A stretch of 64,000 bases of DNA from Diaminobutyricibacter sp049994905 (GCF_049994905.1 NZ_CP188258.1:2108001-2172000); one strand, 5' to 3'; positions 1-9,079 are shown, counted from the stretch's first letter. The notes: generated from the sequence alone by a model not told the origin. Made by a program: numbers and translations.

Positions 1-1
1 C

Positions 2-805
2 CGCGAGCGCGGCCAGGATGCGCTGCTGCGCGTCGAGGTCGAACTCGACGAGGTCATCTTCGGCACCCATCGCGACCTCGAGGTGGACACGGCGATCGTC
101 TGCGAGACCTGCAACGGTTCGTGCTGCCAGCCGGGCACCGCGCCGGTCACCTGCGACATCTGCCACGGAACCGGCAGCATCCAGCGCTCCGTCCGCTCGC
201 TGCTCGGCAACGTGATGACTTCGAGCCCGTGCGGCACCTGCCGCGGCTTCGGCACGGTCATCGTCACCCCCTGTGTCACCTGCCAGGGCCAGGGCCGGGT
301 TCGCGCCCGCCGCACCGTACCGGTGGACATCCCTGCCGGGGTCGACACGGGCCTGCGCCTGCAGATGCCGGGAAGCGGAGAGGCCGGCCCCGCCGGCGGC
401 CCCAACGGCGACCTGTACCTCGAGATCAAGGTGAAGCACCACGACGTCTTCAGCCGCGACGGCGACGACCTGCTCTGCACACTCGAAGTGGCGATGACGG
501 ATGCGATCCTCGGCACCCACGCGAAGGTCAGGGCTCTCGACGGCGACATCGAGGTCGAACTGAAGGCCGGTGTCCAGAGCGCGGACATCATCACGGTGAA
601 GGATCGCGGCATCACCCACCTCCGCGGCAGCGGACGCGGTGACCTCCGCGTCGGCATCCAGGTCGTCACCCCGACCAAGCTCGACCACAAGGAGCGGGAG
701 CTGATCAAGCAGTTCGCGTCGACGCACAAGCAGGAGGCGCCGACCCTGGCGCGGTTCCAGCAGGGGCTCTTCGCGAAGCTGCGCGACCGTTTCCTCAACG
801 TCTGA
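2..805 (+). CDS. dnaJ: DnaJ-family co-chaperone, 5'-truncated
   Basis: The C-terminal 267 residues of a DnaJ (Hsp40) co-chaperone; the J domain lies left of the window. DnaJ delivers unfolded clients to DnaK and stimulates its ATPase. The cysteine-rich zinc region is visible with four Cys-x-x-Cys units (CETC, CDIC, CGTC, CVTC), followed by the substrate-binding beta domains (for example VPVDIPAGVDTGLRL) and a C-terminal dimerisation tail. The first repeat reads CETCNGSC, so the usual last glycine of CxxCxGxG is a cysteine. rsmE follows 7 bp downstream, the usual actinobacterial order (commonly hrcA-dnaJ-rsmE), suggesting the heat-repressed DnaJ2 copy; hrcA itself is out of view. Confidence 0.93.
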   Translation, partial: RERGQDALLRVEVELDEVIFGTHRDLEVDTAIVCETCNGSCCQPGTAPVTCDICHGTGSIQRSVRSLLGNVMTSSPCGTCRGFGTVIVTPCVTCQGQGRVRARRTVPVDIPAGVDTGLRLQMPGSGEAGPAGGPNGDLYLEIKVKHHDVFSRDGDDLLCTLEVAMTDAILGTHAKVRALDGDIEVELKAGVQSADIITVKDRGITHLRGSGRGDLRVGIQVVTPTKLDHKERELIKQFASTHKQEAPTLARFQQGLFAKLRDRFLNV

Positions 806-812
806 GCAGCCC

Positions 813-1541
813 ATGAGTTCCCTCTACCTGCGTGAGGATCTCGTCGCTACGATCGTCGGCCAGCGGCTGTCGATCGTCGGCCCCGAGGCGAAACACGCGG
901 CGACGGTCAACCGCACGCGGCCGGGCGAGGTGGTGGCGATCGGGAACGGGCGGGGACTGGTGGCGACCGGGCCGGTCGTCGCGGCCACGCCATCCGAACT
1001 GACGATCGAGGTCGAAGCCGTCGAGCACGTGCACCGTCCTTCTCCGCTGCTCACCCTCGCCCAGGCTCTCGCCAAGGGCGATCGCGACGAACTGGCGGTG
1101 CAGGCGTCGACGGAGCTCGGCATCGATGTGGTGATCCCGTGGGCCGCCGAAAGGTCGGTCTCCCGCTGGGACGGACCGAAGGTGGCGAAAGGTCGGGAAC
1201 GCTGGGGCGCGATCGCACGGGAGGCGGCCAAGCAGTCCATCCGGCCGTGGGTACCCGAGGTGGGCGAGCTCCTGACGTCGAAGCAGCTCCCGGGGCTCGC
1301 GGGGGCGGTTCGGATGCTCGTCCTCGAGCCGACCGCTGAGACTCAGCTCACCGCCATCCGTCCCGACGGACGGGACATCGTCGTCGTCGTGGGGCCGGAG
1401 GGGGGTCTCTCCGACGGCGAGCTCACGCGCTTCGGCGACGCCGGGGCCGAGCTGGTGCGGCTCGGCGACACCGTGCTGCGAACGTCGACCGCGGGGCCGG
1501 CGGCGATCGCCGTGCTCAACGCCGCACTGGGGCGCTGGTGA
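813..1541 (+). CDS. rsmE: 16S rRNA (uracil(1498)-N3)-methyltransferase RsmE
   Basis: Cytoplasmic SPOUT-family methyltransferase that methylates N3 of U1498 in helix 44 of 16S rRNA using S-adenosylmethionine. The 242 residues match the family length. An N-terminal PUA-like part (about 1-75) precedes the knotted SPOUT domain. The SAM-binding signatures are GPEGGLS at 194-200 and LGDTVLRTSTA at 217-227, and EAAKQS at 137-142 is the usual family motif. ATG lies 7 bp after the dnaJ stop, so the two are probably co-transcribed. The next gene seems to have its own promoter. Confidence 0.93.
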   Translation: MSSLYLREDLVATIVGQRLSIVGPEAKHAATVNRTRPGEVVAIGNGRGLVATGPVVAATPSELTIEVEAVEHVHRPSPLLTLAQALAKGDRDELAVQASTELGIDVVIPWAAERSVSRWDGPKVAKGRERWGAIAREAAKQSIRPWVPEVGELLTSKQLPGLAGAVRMLVLEPTAETQLTAIRPDGRDIVVVVGPEGGLSDGELTRFGDAGAELVRLGDTVLRTSTAGPAAIAVLNAALGRW

Positions 1542-1567
1542 CCCTCCGATCGCACACGCAGAGCCCT

Positions 1568-1573
1568 TAAGAT
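1568..1573 (+). promoter_or_regulatory. -10 box of a leaderless HIT transcript
   Basis: TAAGAT ends 6 bases before the ATG at 1580, so transcription would begin at the start codon. No Shine-Dalgarno sequence and no convincing -35 box is visible. Confidence 0.5.
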
Positions 1574-1579
1574 AGACCT

Positions 1580-1933
1580 ATGGCAACGGACGAGAATTCG
1601 ATCTTCACGCGCATCATCGCGGGCGAGATCCCGGCCGACGTGGTGTTCGACAACGAGCGCATCATCGCGTTCCGTGACATCGCGCCCAAGGCGCCGGTGC
1701 ACCTGCTCGTCGTGCCCAAGACCGAGCTGTACCGAGACGTCGTCGAACTCGCCGCAGGCGACCCCGGGCTCCTCGCCGAGCTCGTCGCCACCGCGAACAC
1801 CCTCGCAGAAGAGCACACCAACGGGGAATTCCGGCTGGTGTTCAACACCGGCGCGAGTGCCGGACAGACGATCTTCCACGTGCACGCACATGTGCTCGGC
1901 GGACAGCTCGAGGAAGGAACCCTTGCCCAGTAG
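1580..1933 (+). CDS. HIT-family (histidine triad) hydrolase
   Basis: Small histidine-triad protein of the HINT branch, 117 residues. Family members hydrolyse nucleoside phosphoramidates and adenylates. The triad HVHAH at 100-104, followed by VLGG, is the nucleotide-binding and catalytic signature. The N-terminal segment (SIFTRIIAGEIPA) is typical of bacterial HINT proteins. The 3' end overlaps the phoH start: phoH opens with TTG at 1923, inside the last codons of this gene. The natural substrate is unknown. Confidence 0.93.
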   Translation: MATDENSIFTRIIAGEIPADVVFDNERIIAFRDIAPKAPVHLLVVPKTELYRDVVELAAGDPGLLAELVATANTLAEEHTNGEFRLVFNTGASAGQTIFHVHAHVLGGQLEEGTLAQ

Positions 1934-3002
1934 CGACGTCCCGTCCCCCGAAGGCCAGGCCGAAGCGCGCCTGCACATCGACGGTGTCGCCATGGTGCGC
2001 CTTCTCGGTCCGCAGGACCGCTTGCTGACGACGATCGAACGGCAGTACCCGATGGTCAGCGTGCATGTGCGGGGCAACGAGATCACACTGTCGGGCGACC
2101 CGTCGCAGGTCGACGCCGCCCGCCGACTCATGGAGGAACTGCTTGTCATGGTGAAGAACGGCCAGGAGATCAGCCCGGCCGAGGTCACGAGCTCTGCCAA
2201 GATGCTGAGCACCGACCTCAATCTGAGCCCGGCGGATGTGCTGAGCCAGGCCATCCTCACGGCGCGCGGCAAGAGCATCCGGCCGAAGACGCTCGGCCAG
2301 AAGCAGTATGTCGACGCGATAGACCAGAACACGATCGTCTTCGGCATCGGCCCGGCCGGTACCGGCAAGACGTATCTCGCGATGGCGAAGGCGGTGCAGG
2401 CACTCCAGCGCAAAGAGGTCACCCGCATCATCCTGACCCGTCCGGCCGTCGAGGCCGGCGAACGCCTGGGCTACCTGCCGGGAACCCTCACCGACAAGAT
2501 CGACCCGTACCTGCGCCCCCTCTACGACGCGCTCAACGAGATGATGGACCCGGAGCTGGTTCCGAAACTCCTGGCGGCGGGCACGATCGAGGTCGCTCCG
2601 CTGGCGTACATGCGTGGCCGCACGCTGAACGACTCGTTCATCATCCTCGACGAGGCGCAGAACACGACGCCTGAGCAGATGAAGATGTTCCTCACGCGCC
2701 TGGGGTTCGGTTCGCGCATGGTCGTGACCGGCGACATCACCCAGGTCGACCTTCCAGCCGGGGCCAGCGGCCTGCGGCTCGTGACCCGCGTACTGAAAGA
2801 CATCGACGACATCCACTTCTCCCGACTCACCAGCGACGATGTCGTGCGGCACACCCTGGTGGGCCGCATCGTCGACGCCTACACCGTCTACGACGAGCAG
2901 AAGCAGGCGTTGCACTACGAACGCGAGCAGGCGGCCGAGTTCGCCAACCGTGCGGAGCGCCGTTCCGGCATTCCCCGTGACCGCCTTCCCAAGAGACGAT
3001 AA
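1923..3002 (+). CDS. phoH: PhoH-family ATPase
   Basis: Cytoplasmic P-loop ATPase of the PhoH/PhoL family, 359 residues from the chosen start. Walker A GPAGTGKT is at 143-150 and Walker B ILDEAQ at 241-246. An N-terminal KH-like segment (about 15-80) precedes the ATPase. The TTG at 1923 is preferred because AGGAAGGAA lies immediately upstream (1911-1919) and residues translated further upstream only shadow the HIT gene. PhoH next to ybeY is a conserved pairing that suggests a role in RNA or ribosome maturation, but the biochemical role is unsettled. Confidence 0.9.
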   Translation: MPSSDVPSPEGQAEARLHIDGVAMVRLLGPQDRLLTTIERQYPMVSVHVRGNEITLSGDPSQVDAARRLMEELLVMVKNGQEISPAEVTSSAKMLSTDLNLSPADVLSQAILTARGKSIRPKTLGQKQYVDAIDQNTIVFGIGPAGTGKTYLAMAKAVQALQRKEVTRIILTRPAVEAGERLGYLPGTLTDKIDPYLRPLYDALNEMMDPELVPKLLAAGTIEVAPLAYMRGRTLNDSFIILDEAQNTTPEQMKMFLTRLGFGSRMVVTGDITQVDLPAGASGLRLVTRVLKDIDDIHFSRLTSDDVVRHTLVGRIVDAYTVYDEQKQALHYEREQAAEFANRAERRSGIPRDRLPKRR

Positions 3003-3011
3003 GGGCCTTCC

Positions 3012-3473
3012 GTGAGCATCGAAGTCAACAACGAATCCGCGATCACGGTCGATGAAGCCGCGCTGCAGCGCCTTTCCGCATACGCGCTCGAGGCGATGCA
3101 CGTGCATCCCGATGCGGAACTCGCGATCGTGCTCGTCGACGAGGCAGCCATGGAGCAGCTTCACGTGCAGTGGATGGACGAGCCGGGACCAACTGATGTG
3201 CTCAGCTTCCCGATGGATGAACTGCGCCCCGGCACCGAAGACCAGCCGACCCCGGCCGGCCTGCTCGGCGACATCGTGCTCTGCCCGCAGGTCGCCCAGG
3301 CCCAGGCGGAGACCGCAGGCCACAGCATGATGGAAGAGCTGCTGCTGCTCACGACGCACGGCATCCTGCACCTGCTCGGATTCGATCACGCGGAACCGGA
3401 GGAAGAGAAGGAGATGTTCGGCATCCAGCGCGACATCCTCGTCGGCTTCTCCATGCACGAACGACGACGATAG
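3012..3473 (+). CDS. ybeY: Endoribonuclease YbeY
   Basis: Single-strand-specific, zinc-dependent endoribonuclease involved in 16S rRNA 3' maturation and late 70S quality control. The metal site HGILHLLGFDH supplies His116, His120 and His126 in the family spacing H-x3-H-x5-H. The 153 residues fit the family. GTG start 9 bp after phoH, and the CBS-domain gene follows after 8 bp, so phoH-ybeY-CBS-era reads as one operon. Confidence 0.94.
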   Translation: MSIEVNNESAITVDEAALQRLSAYALEAMHVHPDAELAIVLVDEAAMEQLHVQWMDEPGPTDVLSFPMDELRPGTEDQPTPAGLLGDIVLCPQVAQAQAETAGHSMMEELLLLTTHGILHLLGFDHAEPEEEKEMFGIQRDILVGFSMHERRR

Positions 3474-3481
3474 GGGGGCGG

Positions 3482-4780
3482 ATGCTCGTCGCTGTCTTCT
3501 TCATCGTCGCCTTCCTGCTCGTGGCGTTCGGCGGTCTCATGGCTGCGGTCGACGCGGCGATCTCGGTGCAGTCGCGGGCGGACATCGTCGACCTGGCGGA
3601 GGGCTCCCGGTCCCGTCGTTCCCTGCTCGCGATCGCAGCGGACCCCGGCGCCCATTTCAACGCCATCAACTTCATGCGCATCATCGCCGAGACGACGGCG
3701 GCGGTGCTGGTGACGCTCGCCTTCGCGATGATCTTCGAGCAGTGGTGGCTGACCCTGCTGCTCGCCGCCCTCATCATGACGGGCGTTTCCTTCGTACTGG
3801 TGGGGGCGAGCCCCCGCAGCGTGGGGCGCGCGAACTCGAAGATGTTGCTGAGGCTGACGGCACCGCTGGTGCATTTCATCCGCGTGCTGCTCGGCCCGAT
3901 CGCGAACGGCCTCGTCGCACTCGGCAACCGGGTGACACCGGGCCTGGCGCGGTCCGCGACCGTCGCTTCGGAGGAACAACTGCTCAGCATCGTGGACGAG
4001 GCGACCGAGCTGGATGTGCTCGAGGAGGACGACCGGGAGCTCATCCATTCGATCTTCGAGTTCAACGAGACGGTGGTGCGTGAGGTGATGATCCCGCGCA
4101 CCGACATGGTCACTATCGACACCTCGGCGGGTCTCGGCAACGCGATGGGGCTCTTCCTCAGCAAGGGTGTCTCCCGGGTGCCGGTGATCGACGGCGACCC
4201 GGATGAGGTCGTCGGTGTTCTCTACCTGCGCGATGTCGCGAAACTCAGCTTCGAGAGCCCTTTGGGTGTGGACGAGGTCACCATGGGCGAGCTCGCACGC
4301 CCGGCGCTGTTCGTGCCCGAATCGAAGAAGGCCGACCAGCTGCTGCGCCAGATGCAGCTCGAATCGAATCACCTCGCGATGGTGGTCGACGAATACGGCG
4401 GCATCGCAGGTCTCGTCACGCTGGAGGACCTCATCGAGGAACTCGTCGGCGACATCTCCGACGAGTACGACCGTGAGGTGGAGCTCGTCGAGGAGGTCGG
4501 TGAGGGACGCTACAGGGTGAGCGCCCGGCTCCCGGTCGACGAACTCGGCGAACTGTTCGGTCTCGAGCTCGACGATGAAGACGTCGACACTGTCGGTGGC
4601 CTGTTCGCGAAGGCCCTCGGCCGGCTCCCCGGGCCGGGCTCCGTGGTCACGACGAGCGGCCTCCGCTTCACGGCCGATCGCACAGAGGGCCGCCGCAAGC
4701 GACTCAGCACCGTGCTCGTCGAACGTGACGCTGCACTGATCAACGCGCAGGATGCGCTCATGAAGGAGAACGAAACATGA
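3482..4780 (+). CDS. CNNM/CorC-type membrane protein with CBS domains
   Basis: Integral membrane protein of the hemolysin-C/CorC/CNNM family, 432 residues, which includes Mg2+ (and Co2+) efflux proteins. Order: an N-terminal DUF21 membrane domain (about 1-190, hydrophobic segments at about 1-22, 58-82 and 88-110), two CBS domains (about 200-330, including PRTDMVTI and VVDEYGGIAGLVTLEDLIEE), and a C-terminal CorC/HlyC domain (about 345-425). ATG overlaps nothing; its own stop overlaps the era start (ATGA at 4777). The ion specificity is inferred from family only. Confidence 0.88.
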   Translation: MLVAVFFIVAFLLVAFGGLMAAVDAAISVQSRADIVDLAEGSRSRRSLLAIAADPGAHFNAINFMRIIAETTAAVLVTLAFAMIFEQWWLTLLLAALIMTGVSFVLVGASPRSVGRANSKMLLRLTAPLVHFIRVLLGPIANGLVALGNRVTPGLARSATVASEEQLLSIVDEATELDVLEEDDRELIHSIFEFNETVVREVMIPRTDMVTIDTSAGLGNAMGLFLSKGVSRVPVIDGDPDEVVGVLYLRDVAKLSFESPLGVDEVTMGELARPALFVPESKKADQLLRQMQLESNHLAMVVDEYGGIAGLVTLEDLIEELVGDISDEYDREVELVEEVGEGRYRVSARLPVDELGELFGLELDDEDVDTVGGLFAKALGRLPGPGSVVTTSGLRFTADRTEGRRKRLSTVLVERDAALINAQDALMKENET

Positions 4781-5667
4781 ACGATTACCATGCGGGATTC
4801 GTCTCCTTCGTCGGGCGCCCCAATGTCGGCAAGTCAACGCTCACCAACGCGCTCGTCGGTGAGAAGGTCGCGATCACCAGCTCTAAGCCGCAGACGACCC
4901 GTCGTGCGATCCGCGGAATCGTCCACCAGAAGAACGGCCAGCTGATCCTGGTCGACACCCCGGGCATCCACCGCCCTCGTACGCTGCTGGGCGAGCGCCT
5001 CAACTCGCTCGTGCAGTCGACCCTGGGCGACGTCGACGTGATCGGCATGTGCGTGCCGGCGAACGAGAAGATCGGGCCGGGCGACCGGTTCATCAACGAA
5101 CATCTCGACGAGTATCCGCGGGCCAGGAAGGTCGCCATCGTCACGAAGATCGACACGACGAGCCGTACGACGACCGCCGAACAGCTCCTCGCGATCTCGG
5201 CATTGCGCGAGTGGGAGGCGATCGTTCCGATCTCGGCCACCAACCGCACCCAGCTCGACACGCTCGCCGACGAACTCATCCGGCTGCTTCCGGTGTCAGC
5301 GCCGCTCTACCCGGACGACGCGATCACCGACGAAGGCGTCGAGGACCGCATCGCCGAATACATCCGCGAGGCTGTTCTCGAAGGCGTCGACGACGAGCTG
5401 CCGCATTCGCTCGCCGTGACCATCGACGACATCGTCGAACGCGAAGACAAAGACCTCGTCGACGTGTACGCGAACCTGTTCGTCGAGCGCGACAGCCAGA
5501 AGGCGATCATCATCGGCAAGGGCGGCAGCCGCATCCGTGACATCGGCGCGCAGGCGCGCCCGGCGATCGAGAAGCTCCTCGGGCGGCACGTCTTCCTGTC
5601 GATCCGTGTCAAGGTCGCGAAGGACTGGCAGCGCGACCCGAAGCAGCTCGGTCGCCTCGGCTTCTGA
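4777..5667 (+). CDS. era: GTPase Era
   Basis: Essential small GTPase that binds the 3' end of 16S rRNA and acts in 30S assembly. G1 is GRPNVGKST at 13-21, G3 is DTPG at 60-63 and G4 is TKID at 123-126. The C-terminal KH domain carries IIIGKGGSRIRDIG (about 246-259). Length 296, as expected. The start overlaps the preceding stop by 4 bp. In related actinobacteria era, leuA, recO and uppS are close; here about 9 kb of other genes follow before leuA. Confidence 0.96.
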   Translation: MNDYHAGFVSFVGRPNVGKSTLTNALVGEKVAITSSKPQTTRRAIRGIVHQKNGQLILVDTPGIHRPRTLLGERLNSLVQSTLGDVDVIGMCVPANEKIGPGDRFINEHLDEYPRARKVAIVTKIDTTSRTTTAEQLLAISALREWEAIVPISATNRTQLDTLADELIRLLPVSAPLYPDDAITDEGVEDRIAEYIREAVLEGVDDELPHSLAVTIDDIVEREDKDLVDVYANLFVERDSQKAIIIGKGGSRIRDIGAQARPAIEKLLGRHVFLSIRVKVAKDWQRDPKQLGRLGF

Positions 5668-5751
5668 CAGTTCGTACATCTCGAGGATGAAATCGGCGCC
5701 ATGACGGGGCCAATCGGGGGCAAGCGCGGCGCCAGCGCGGTCGCCGCGCCG

Positions 5752-5757
5752 TACGGT
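5752..5757 (+). promoter_or_regulatory. -10 box supporting a GTG start for the kinase gene
   Basis: TACGGT ends 6 bases before the GTG at 5764. This spacing recurs at other starts in the window and argues that the kinase starts at 5764 rather than at the ATG at 5701. Confidence 0.4.
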
Positions 5758-5763
5758 GGAGTC

Positions 5764-7572
5764 GTGCTTCACCGATTCGTCACGCTCCGCTGGGTGCTCG
5801 AGCCGGCGGTCGCCGTCGTCCTGCTCGCATGCTGGCTGCTCTTCGGGTCGGTGGCCGAGGTCCAGACTGCCGCCGCGGTCTCCTTCTTCTGCGGTGCTGT
5901 CGCGCTTTCGCGCATCGCGCCCGGCGTCGCACTCGGGCTGAGCTGGTGCGCTGCGGTCATCTCGCTCGTCGGGCCGTCCAACCTCGCCGCGCCGTTTGGC
6001 TGGATGGCGTACGCGGCGGTGTTGCTCACGCTCTTCGGCGTTGCAGCACACGGCAAGCCCGTCGTGCTGTGGCTTGCCCTCGCCAGTGCGCCGCTTCTCG
6101 GGTTCGCCGGAGCTGTCGCGCTCGGCAGGCAGGATCGGGTCGCTTTTCCGCATTTCGGCCCGTCGATCGGCGGCTTCTACGCGAGCGACGGTGTCGCACT
6201 CCTCCTCACGTGGCTCGTGCTCGCCGCCGGCCTCTGCATCGGGTGGCTCGTCGGCTACTTAGTGGCACGGCAGCGGGCGAGCGAGCAGACGGCCGGTGCA
6301 TCGGTACTGGTCTGGCTGGCTCAGTCCGGCGGTGCGCCCGTTGACGAGCCGGGCCAGGAGTCCGGGATGCTGGTGCGCCGCCTCACCACACGGCAACTGG
6401 TCACCGACGTGGCGATCGCGGTCGTCTTCGCGCTCGGGTGCGCAGTCACCGGGGGGAGCGCCCGAGCCTGGATCCTCGTCACCGTCGGTTTCACCATCGC
6501 GGTCGCGCTGCGCCGCATGTCGCCGGCGATCGCGCTGGCCGTGGCCTGGTTTGCGGCGATCGTGCAGATGACGTCAGGTCTCGGTGTCGAGTTCAGCGAC
6601 GTCGGCGTGCTCATCGTCCTCTACGCGACCGCCGCCTACGGTGACCGCGTCGTACGCTGGGCGGGCCTCGTCTCCGCCGGAGTGGGCGCGGTGGTCGCTG
6701 CGCTCTACCTCTCGGTGAGCGCGGCCCTCCAGACCGGCTATTTCAATCTGGTCTCCGGCCGGATCGCAGCTCTCGCACTCCAGTTCGCCTTCCTGTTCGT
6801 CGTCTCGGCGACGGTGCTCGGGCTGTCCTGGGTGCTCGGCCTCCTGATGCGCACCTGGCGCTCCGCCCTCGCGAGCAGGCGGGCCCAGGCCGAAGCCGAG
6901 GTCGAGCGACTGCGGGCGCAGGAGGATGTGGTCGTCGAGCAGGAGCGCACCAGGATCGCGCGCGACATGCACGACGTGGTAGCCCACTCGCTCGCTGTCG
7001 TCATAGCGCAGGCAGATGGTGCGCGATACGCCCGCGCGACAGACCCCGATGCTGTCGACGACGCCCTGACGACCATCGCGGCCACGGCGCGGGAGGCTCT
7101 CGGCGACGTGCGGCTGCTCCTCGGCGAGCTGCGCCACGCGGAGGGGGAGGGCCCGCAGCCGACTCTTGCCGACCTGGACCGCCTCGTCGACCAGCTTCGC
7201 GCCGCAGGCCTGCCCATCGAGCTGCACCGGACGGGCGACGATGTGCCGCTGGGTTCGGCTCACCAGATCGCCGTCTATCGGATCGTCCAGGAGGCGCTCA
7301 CGAATGCCCTGCGGCACGGCGACACCACGAGGACCGCTACCGTCGACCTCGTCGGCGAACCGAATGGAGTGACCATCACCGTGACGAATGCGCTCAGCGA
7401 AGACATGCCCGCCGACGGTCAGGCACAACGCATCGGCCACGGTCTGCCGGGCATGCGGGAGCGCGCGGTGCTCTCCGGCGGATGGCTGAGCGCCGAGCCG
7501 CGCGGCGACCGATTCGTGGTCACGGCTTTCCTGCCCGTGCCTGCGGCCGTGCGACAGGGAGGGGGCGCATGA
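5764..7572 (+). CDS. Membrane sensor histidine kinase (HisKA_3/NarL type)
   Basis: Sensor kinase of a two-component system, 602 residues from GTG 5764 (623 from ATG 5701). About 12 hydrophobic segments in two halves, separated by a cytoplasmic stretch, fill the first 370 residues, and no large extracytoplasmic domain is seen, so the stimulus is probably membrane-borne. A short coiled coil leads to the dimerisation/phospho-acceptor box RIARDMHDVVAHS with His403. The HATPase part has the N box QEALTNALRHG and the G box HGLPGMRERA. The response-regulator gene overlaps the 3' end by 4 bp. An ABC exporter pair follows the regulator and is the likely target, by position only. Confidence 0.88.
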   Translation: MLHRFVTLRWVLEPAVAVVLLACWLLFGSVAEVQTAAAVSFFCGAVALSRIAPGVALGLSWCAAVISLVGPSNLAAPFGWMAYAAVLLTLFGVAAHGKPVVLWLALASAPLLGFAGAVALGRQDRVAFPHFGPSIGGFYASDGVALLLTWLVLAAGLCIGWLVGYLVARQRASEQTAGASVLVWLAQSGGAPVDEPGQESGMLVRRLTTRQLVTDVAIAVVFALGCAVTGGSARAWILVTVGFTIAVALRRMSPAIALAVAWFAAIVQMTSGLGVEFSDVGVLIVLYATAAYGDRVVRWAGLVSAGVGAVVAALYLSVSAALQTGYFNLVSGRIAALALQFAFLFVVSATVLGLSWVLGLLMRTWRSALASRRAQAEAEVERLRAQEDVVVEQERTRIARDMHDVVAHSLAVVIAQADGARYARATDPDAVDDALTTIAATAREALGDVRLLLGELRHAEGEGPQPTLADLDRLVDQLRAAGLPIELHRTGDDVPLGSAHQIAVYRIVQEALTNALRHGDTTRTATVDLVGEPNGVTITVTNALSEDMPADGQAQRIGHGLPGMRERAVLSGGWLSAEPRGDRFVVTAFLPVPAAVRQGGGA

Positions 7573-8252
7573 GCGGGGAGCGCATCCGCGTGGCGCTCGT
7601 CGACGACCAGGCGCTCTTCCGGGCGGGCATCCGCATGCTGGTGTCGTCGCAGCCCGACCTGGCGTTCGCGGGTGAGGCTGCGAACGGGCGAGAGGGTGTC
7701 TCTCTGGTGCGGGAGGCGCGCCCTGACGTCGTGCTCATGGACATCAGGATGCCCGTGATGGATGGCATCGCCTCCACGACCGCGATCATCGAAGCTGCCG
7801 AACAGGAGGTTTTCCCGCCGCCCCGGATCATCGTGCTCACCACGTTCGACCTCGACGAAGCCGCAGCCCGCGCCATCCGCGGCGGCGCGAGCGGTTTCGT
7901 ACTGAAAGATGCGGAGCCGGAGTTCCTGCTCGCGGCCATCCGTACGGTGCACGCCGGCAGCGCTGTGATCGCTGCGGGCGCGACACGCGAGCTCTTCCAG
8001 TTCTTCTCGACTTCCCGGCCGGAGAAACGCAGGCCGGAGGCTTACGGGTCTTTGACCGCCCGGGAACGCGAGATCTTCCTCCTCGCCGCCCGGGGCCTGA
8101 GCAATTCCGAGATCGCATCATCCGAGTACCTGAGCGAGGCGACCGTGAAGACCCACATCAGCCGCATCCTCGGAAAGCTCGGCCTCCGCGACCGCGTGCA
8201 GCTCGTCGTCTTCGCGTTCGAGAACGACCTGACCTCCTGGGAATCATCCTGA
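7569..8252 (+). CDS. NarL/LuxR-family response regulator
   Basis: Partner of the upstream kinase. The receiver domain (about 5-125) has the acceptor Asp58 in VLMDIRMPVMDG and the conserved Lys in VLKDAEPEF; it carries a short insert (EAAEQEVFPPPR) between alpha-3 and beta-4. The C-terminal LuxR-type helix-turn-helix (about 160-222) reads LTAREREIFLLAARGLSNSEIA. 227 residues. The start is the ATG at 7569 overlapping the kinase stop (ATGA), which implies translational coupling. It probably acts on the adjacent ABC genes, but no operator was identified. Confidence 0.9.
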   Translation: MSGERIRVALVDDQALFRAGIRMLVSSQPDLAFAGEAANGREGVSLVREARPDVVLMDIRMPVMDGIASTTAIIEAAEQEVFPPPRIIVLTTFDLDEAAARAIRGGASGFVLKDAEPEFLLAAIRTVHAGSAVIAAGATRELFQFFSTSRPEKRRPEAYGSLTAREREIFLLAARGLSNSEIASSEYLSEATVKTHISRILGKLGLRDRVQLVVFAFENDLTSWESS

Positions 8253-8305
8253 CGATGTAGCCGGTGTCGGCCCTGCGCCCGATTCGGGCGGTCTATGCGC
8301 ATGCG

Positions 8306-8311
8306 TAGCGT
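8306..8311 (+). promoter_or_regulatory. -10 box of a leaderless ABC-exporter transcript
   Basis: TAGCGT ends 6 bases before the ATG at 8318; TTCGGG at 8283-8288 sits 17 bases upstream as a weak -35. It would separate the exporter genes from the two-component genes. Confidence 0.45.
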
Positions 8312-8317
8312 CGGATC

Positions 8318-9079
8318 ATGGACATCGACAACTCGGAAACCGGACTGGTCGCGCGCGTCGCGAACGCCACCAAATCGTACGGAGCAGGCGCGGGAAGCGT
8401 GCATGCCCTCGACGACGTCTCGATCGGAATCAGGGCCGGACAGTTCACCGCGATCATGGGTCCGAGCGGGTCCGGCAAGTCGACACTGATGCACGTGATG
8501 GCCGGGCTCGACACGGTAAGCGCCGGTCGGGTCTGGCTCGGTGAGACCGAGATCACGGCTCTGGGGGATGCGCAACTCACCGTACTGCGCCGGCGTCGCG
8601 TCGGATTCGTGTTCCAGTCGTTCAACCTCGTGCCGACTCTCGACGTGTCCGGCAACATCCTGCTTCCGTTCGAGCTCGACGGCCGAAAGCCGACCGCTGA
8701 AGAACGGGGATGGATCGACCATCTGATCGAATCACTCGGCCTCGGCAACCGGCTCAGCCACCGGCCGCACGAACTCTCAGGCGGCCAGCAGCAGCGCGTC
8801 GCCATCGCGCGTGCCCTCGGCACCCGCCCCGACCTGATCTTCGCCGACGAGCCGACCGGAAACCTCGACTCCCGCACCGGTCGGGAGGTGCTCGCCCTGC
8901 TCGCTGCCGCCAGCGTCAGCTACGGGCAGAGCATTGCGATGGTCACCCACGATCCCATCGCCGCGAGCTATGCAGACCGGATCATCTTCCTCGCCGACGG
9001 GAGGGTCGCGCACGAACGCCCGCGGTCGACGCCCGAAGAGATCTCGAGCTACATGCTCGGTATGGAGCAGCGGGCATGA
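8318..9079 (+). CDS. ABC transporter ATP-binding protein (LolD/MacB/FtsE type)
   Basis: Nucleotide-binding subunit of an exporter-type ABC system, 253 residues. Walker A GPSGSGKST starts near residue 48, the signature is LSGGQQQRVAIARAL, Walker B is LIFADEPTGNLDS and the switch His lies in MVTHDP. The phrase DEPTGNLD is typical of the LolD/MacB branch that works with FtsX-like permeases, and such a permease overlaps it by 4 bp. Systems of this class next to a two-component pair often export or sense peptide antibiotics; that role is inference here. Confidence 0.9.
   Translation: MDIDNSETGLVARVANATKSYGAGAGSVHALDDVSIGIRAGQFTAIMGPSGSGKSTLMHVMAGLDTVSAGRVWLGETEITALGDAQLTVLRRRRVGFVFQSFNLVPTLDVSGNILLPFELDGRKPTAEERGWIDHLIESLGLGNRLSHRPHELSGGQQQRVAIARALGTRPDLIFADEPTGNLDSRTGREVLALLAAASVSYGQSIAMVTHDPIAASYADRIIFLADGRVAHERPRSTPEEISSYMLGMEQRA

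Noticed and set aside
1842..3458. Minus-strand frame of 538 codons opposite phoH and ybeY
   Set aside because: Antisense to two conserved genes with intact motifs; no ribosome-binding site.
8710..9075. Upstream extension of the FtsX-like permease frame
   Set aside because: It overlaps the ATPase gene and is Arg/Pro-rich; the ATGA overlap at 9076 is the natural start.
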